Origin: a bacterium
GTDB taxonomy: Bacteria > Eremiobacterota > Eremiobacteria > Baltobacterales > Baltobacteraceae
Reading direction: 5' to 3'
Assembly (NCBI GenBank): GCA_021784715.1
Contig: JAJYHP010000167.1
Location: forward strand, 1 to 6,291
Length of the DNA stretch: 6,291 nucleotides
Notes under the pieces: generated by a model
What the model was told of the DNA's origin: nothing
The model's database searches: none
The model's input: the letters and a program-made list of their open reading frames with translations, nothing else
Position numbers and translations under genes: made by a program
Shown here: positions 4,875-6,291 of the stretch, one piece after another
Layout: the number at the start of each line of letters is the position of its first letter
Numbering within the stretch: the stretch's first letter is position 1

Positions 4875-5854
4875 AGGTCTATATCGTCGGGCGCGGCGCC
4901 GTCGGTTCGTTCTTGGGCGAGCGGCTGAGTTCGGTCGGCGTCGATATCACCTACGCGCCGCGCGCGATCGACGACGTCACGCGCGTCGATGCCGACGTCG
5001 CGATAGTGGCGGTGAAGAGTTACGATACGCCGGCGGCGATCGAGACGCTCCAGCGCGCGATTGCGGCGCCGGGGAATTGCGTCTTCGTCTCGCCGCAAAA
5101 CGGCATCGGGAACGAAGAGCTTCTGGCGGCGGCATTCGGCGAACGCAACGTCGTCGCCGCGGCGCTCACCGTTCCGGTCGATCGCGATCGCGATGGGCGC
5201 GTCGCCGCGGCGAAAGAGGGTGGGCTCGCGCTCGCGCCGCTCGGCGGTGCGGCATATAACTGGTTGAGCGCGACATTTCAGAGTACCGGCATCTCCGTGA
5301 AGGTCTGCGAAGATTGGCGCGCGCTCAAGTGGAGCAAACTCGCACTCAACATCGTGGCGAACGCATCCTGCGCCATTCTCAACGTTCTGCCGAATCGTTT
5401 GGTGCGGTTCGAAAAAATATTCACCCTGGAAATTCGCGCGATTCGCGAAGTGCGCGACGTGATGAAAGCGCTCGGCCTCACGCCGATCGATTTGCCGCGC
5501 TATCCGGTCCGGGCGCTCTTCGCCATCGTCTCGCTCCCGAGCCCGATCGCGCGCCGCGTCCTCGCCGGGCGCGTCGCCTCGGCGCGGGGGACGAAGCCGC
5601 CATCGCTGCTGCTCGATCTGCGTTCGGGGCGCGAGCGCAACGAGGTGGAATCGCTCTGCGGAGCCGTCGCCGCCGCCGGGCGCGCCTGCGGTGTGCCGAC
5701 GCCGGTGAATGCCGTCTACGCGCGCGTGCTCGCCGATATCGCGCAGATGCCGCAACTGTGGGCGAAGTATCGAGAGCGCCCGGAAGCGCTCCTCGACGAG
5801 GTCTATGCCGAGATGAAACGCACGAAAATGCGAGAGAGAGGCGAGCATGCGTGA
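4871..5854 (+). CDS. Ketopantoate reductase family protein (PanE/ApbA-like)
   Basis: The family reduces 2-dehydropantoate to pantoate with NADPH in pantothenate/CoA synthesis. The 327 residues begin with the Rossmann signature [14 protein letters not shown] (6-19; G7, G9, G12). Then come [11 protein letters not shown] (43-53) and [10 protein letters not shown] (74-83), the usual (H/Q)NG-x-G-x2-E loop. The C-terminal helical domain contains [17 protein letters not shown] (149-165), with the expected catalytic lysine K156 and conserved N160 and N164, and [17 protein letters not shown] (244-260), matching the substrate-binding PSxxxD...E region, then GVPTPVN (274-280). The link between the second and third strands (about 28-42) is around 25 residues shorter than in E. 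coli PanE, while the helical domain is longer (a [14 protein letters not shown] insert near 212). Family membership is clear. I leave the symbol empty because several family members act on other 2-oxoacids and no other pantothenate gene is visible. ATGA overlap with dut; 8-bp overlap with the next gene. Confidence 0.85.
   Translation: MKVYIVGRGAVGSFLGERLSSVGVDITYAPRAIDDVTRVDADVAIVAVKSYDTPAAIETLQRAIAAPGNCVFVSPQNGIGNEELLAAAFGERNVVAAALTVPVDRDRDGRVAAAKEGGLALAPLGGAAYNWLSATFQSTGISVKVCEDWRALKWSKLALNIVANASCAILNVLPNRLVRFEKIFTLEIRAIREVRDVMKALGLTPIDLPRYPVRALFAIVSLPSPIARRVLAGRVASARGTKPPSLLLDLRSGRERNEVESLCGAVAAAGRACGVPTPVNAVYARVLADIAQMPQLWAKYRERPEALLDEVYAEMKRTKMRERGEHA
5837..5841 (+). promoter_or_regulatory. 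Shine-Dalgarno of the hemQ-like gene inside the upstream gene
   Basis: AGAGG lies 5 nt before the ATG at 5847, within a purine-rich run (5832-5845) that also encodes the last codons of the reductase. It fixes the start of the following gene and supports translational coupling through the 8-bp overlap. Confidence 0.7.
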
Positions 5855-6291
5855 CCCCCGCGTTCCCGAATCGCTGGAGGGCTGGTGGATCCTCCACCGC
5901 ATGTTTCGATTCGACCGATTGCTCTGGGAGAGCGTCGGTGAAAAGCGACGTTCGAAGATTGCCGGCCGCGCTCGCGACCTCTTCGAACACATGCATGCCG
6001 GCGAGGACGGCGATATCGGGCTCGCGCAGATCGTGGGGCACAAGGGCGACTTCATGCTCACGCATTACGCGCGCGGTTACGACGGGCTCGCGTACGCGCA
6101 GATGCTCGTCGACAAGCTCGAACTCCGCGTGTTTTTAGAGCCGATGGATTCGTACGTCTCGGTTCTCGAAGTCGGCATGTACGATGCGACGGGAAAAATT
6201 CACGCCGATCTTGCCGCGCGCGGGCTCGAGCAAGGCAGTGAGGAGTGGGTGCTCGCCTTCGACGAAGCGCTCGCGAGCCAAGCGGTGAGCC
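5847..6291 (+). CDS. hemQ: HemQ-like coproheme decarboxylase / chlorite dismutase family, N-terminal part (3' end outside window)
   Basis: The frame from ATG 5847 stays open to the window end, giving 148 residues. Features of the family are ESLEGWWILHRMFRFDRLLW (8-27), matching the 'GWYxLHxxxxxDw' opening, IVGHKGDFMLTHY (62-74), and LEPMDSYVSVLEVGMY (97-112), the conserved strand and loop that lead into the second ferredoxin-like half. GSEEWVLAF (130-138) resembles the region past the usual heme-pocket entry. HemQ turns iron-coproporphyrin III into heme b in the coproporphyrin-dependent pathway, while true chlorite dismutases split chlorite. The proximal histidine and catalytic tyrosine of HemQ lie beyond or near the cut and cannot be judged, so the symbol is provisional; HemQ is by far the commoner function. 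It is the last visible gene of the nrdR-dut-reductase operon, with its own AGAGG site. The start is well defined. Confidence 0.85.
   Translation, partial: MRDPRVPESLEGWWILHRMFRFDRLLWESVGEKRRSKIAGRARDLFEHMHAGEDGDIGLAQIVGHKGDFMLTHYARGYDGLAYAQMLVDKLELRVFLEPMDSYVSVLEVGMYDATGKIHADLAARGLEQGSEEWVLAFDEALASQAVS

Noticed and set aside
4709..6061. Minus-strand open frame of 450 codons
   Set aside because: It is antisense to dut, the reductase and the hemQ-like gene, all of which have recognisable motifs; its arginine-rich product has no known domain.
4398..6291. A shared novel pathway linking nrdR, dut, the reductase and the hemQ-like gene
   Set aside because: Each gene is an ordinary housekeeping family. 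Operon spacing suggests co-expression, but nothing in the sequence shows a joint biochemical system.

Overview
The window is 6.3 kb of dense, G+C-rich bacterial chromosome (well above 60% G+C by eye) that reads as core genome. I see no phage, IS, CRISPR, tRNA or rRNA signature. The lineage cannot be fixed from this sequence. The mix of a coproheme decarboxylase-like (HemQ) gene, a tiny DUF5679-type zinc ribbon protein, a RecQ-like helicase without the RecQ zinc module and an ArgRS with an altered HIGH motif suggests a poorly sampled phylum. A Candidatus Eremiobacterota-like origin is a guess only.

Layout: positions 2-538 (+) hold the 3' end of a superfamily 2 helicase cut by the window start. 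Its stop codon overlaps, tail to tail, the stop of argS. On the minus strand, dprA (3570-2689), rlmH (2692-2219) and argS (2238-535) form one tightly overlapping transcription unit: DNA uptake/recombination mediator, 23S rRNA methyltransferase, arginyl-tRNA synthetase. An 84-bp divergent gap separates dprA from a 49-codon zinc ribbon gene (3655-3804, +), which has a very strong ribosome binding site and is followed by a convincing intrinsic terminator (3837-3864).

A likely promoter (-10 at 3887-3892) with an inverted repeat at the expected transcription start then opens a second plus-strand operon: nrdR, dut, a ketopantoate reductase-family gene and a hemQ-like gene that runs off the window end. 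Spacing there is 6 bp, a 4-bp overlap and an 8-bp overlap. NrdR (repressor of ribonucleotide reductase genes) and Dut (dUTP to dUMP) share a deoxynucleotide theme; the reductase and HemQ belong to cofactor metabolism (pantothenate/CoA and heme).

The window shows no obvious new multi-gene system. The points most worth a second look are the loss of both histidines of the HIGH signature in ArgRS (VVVQ instead of HVGH), an apparent CTG start codon in nrdR that would make gene callers truncate its zinc ribbon, the inverted repeat in the nrdR leader, and the compact Rossmann fold in the ketopantoate reductase homologue.
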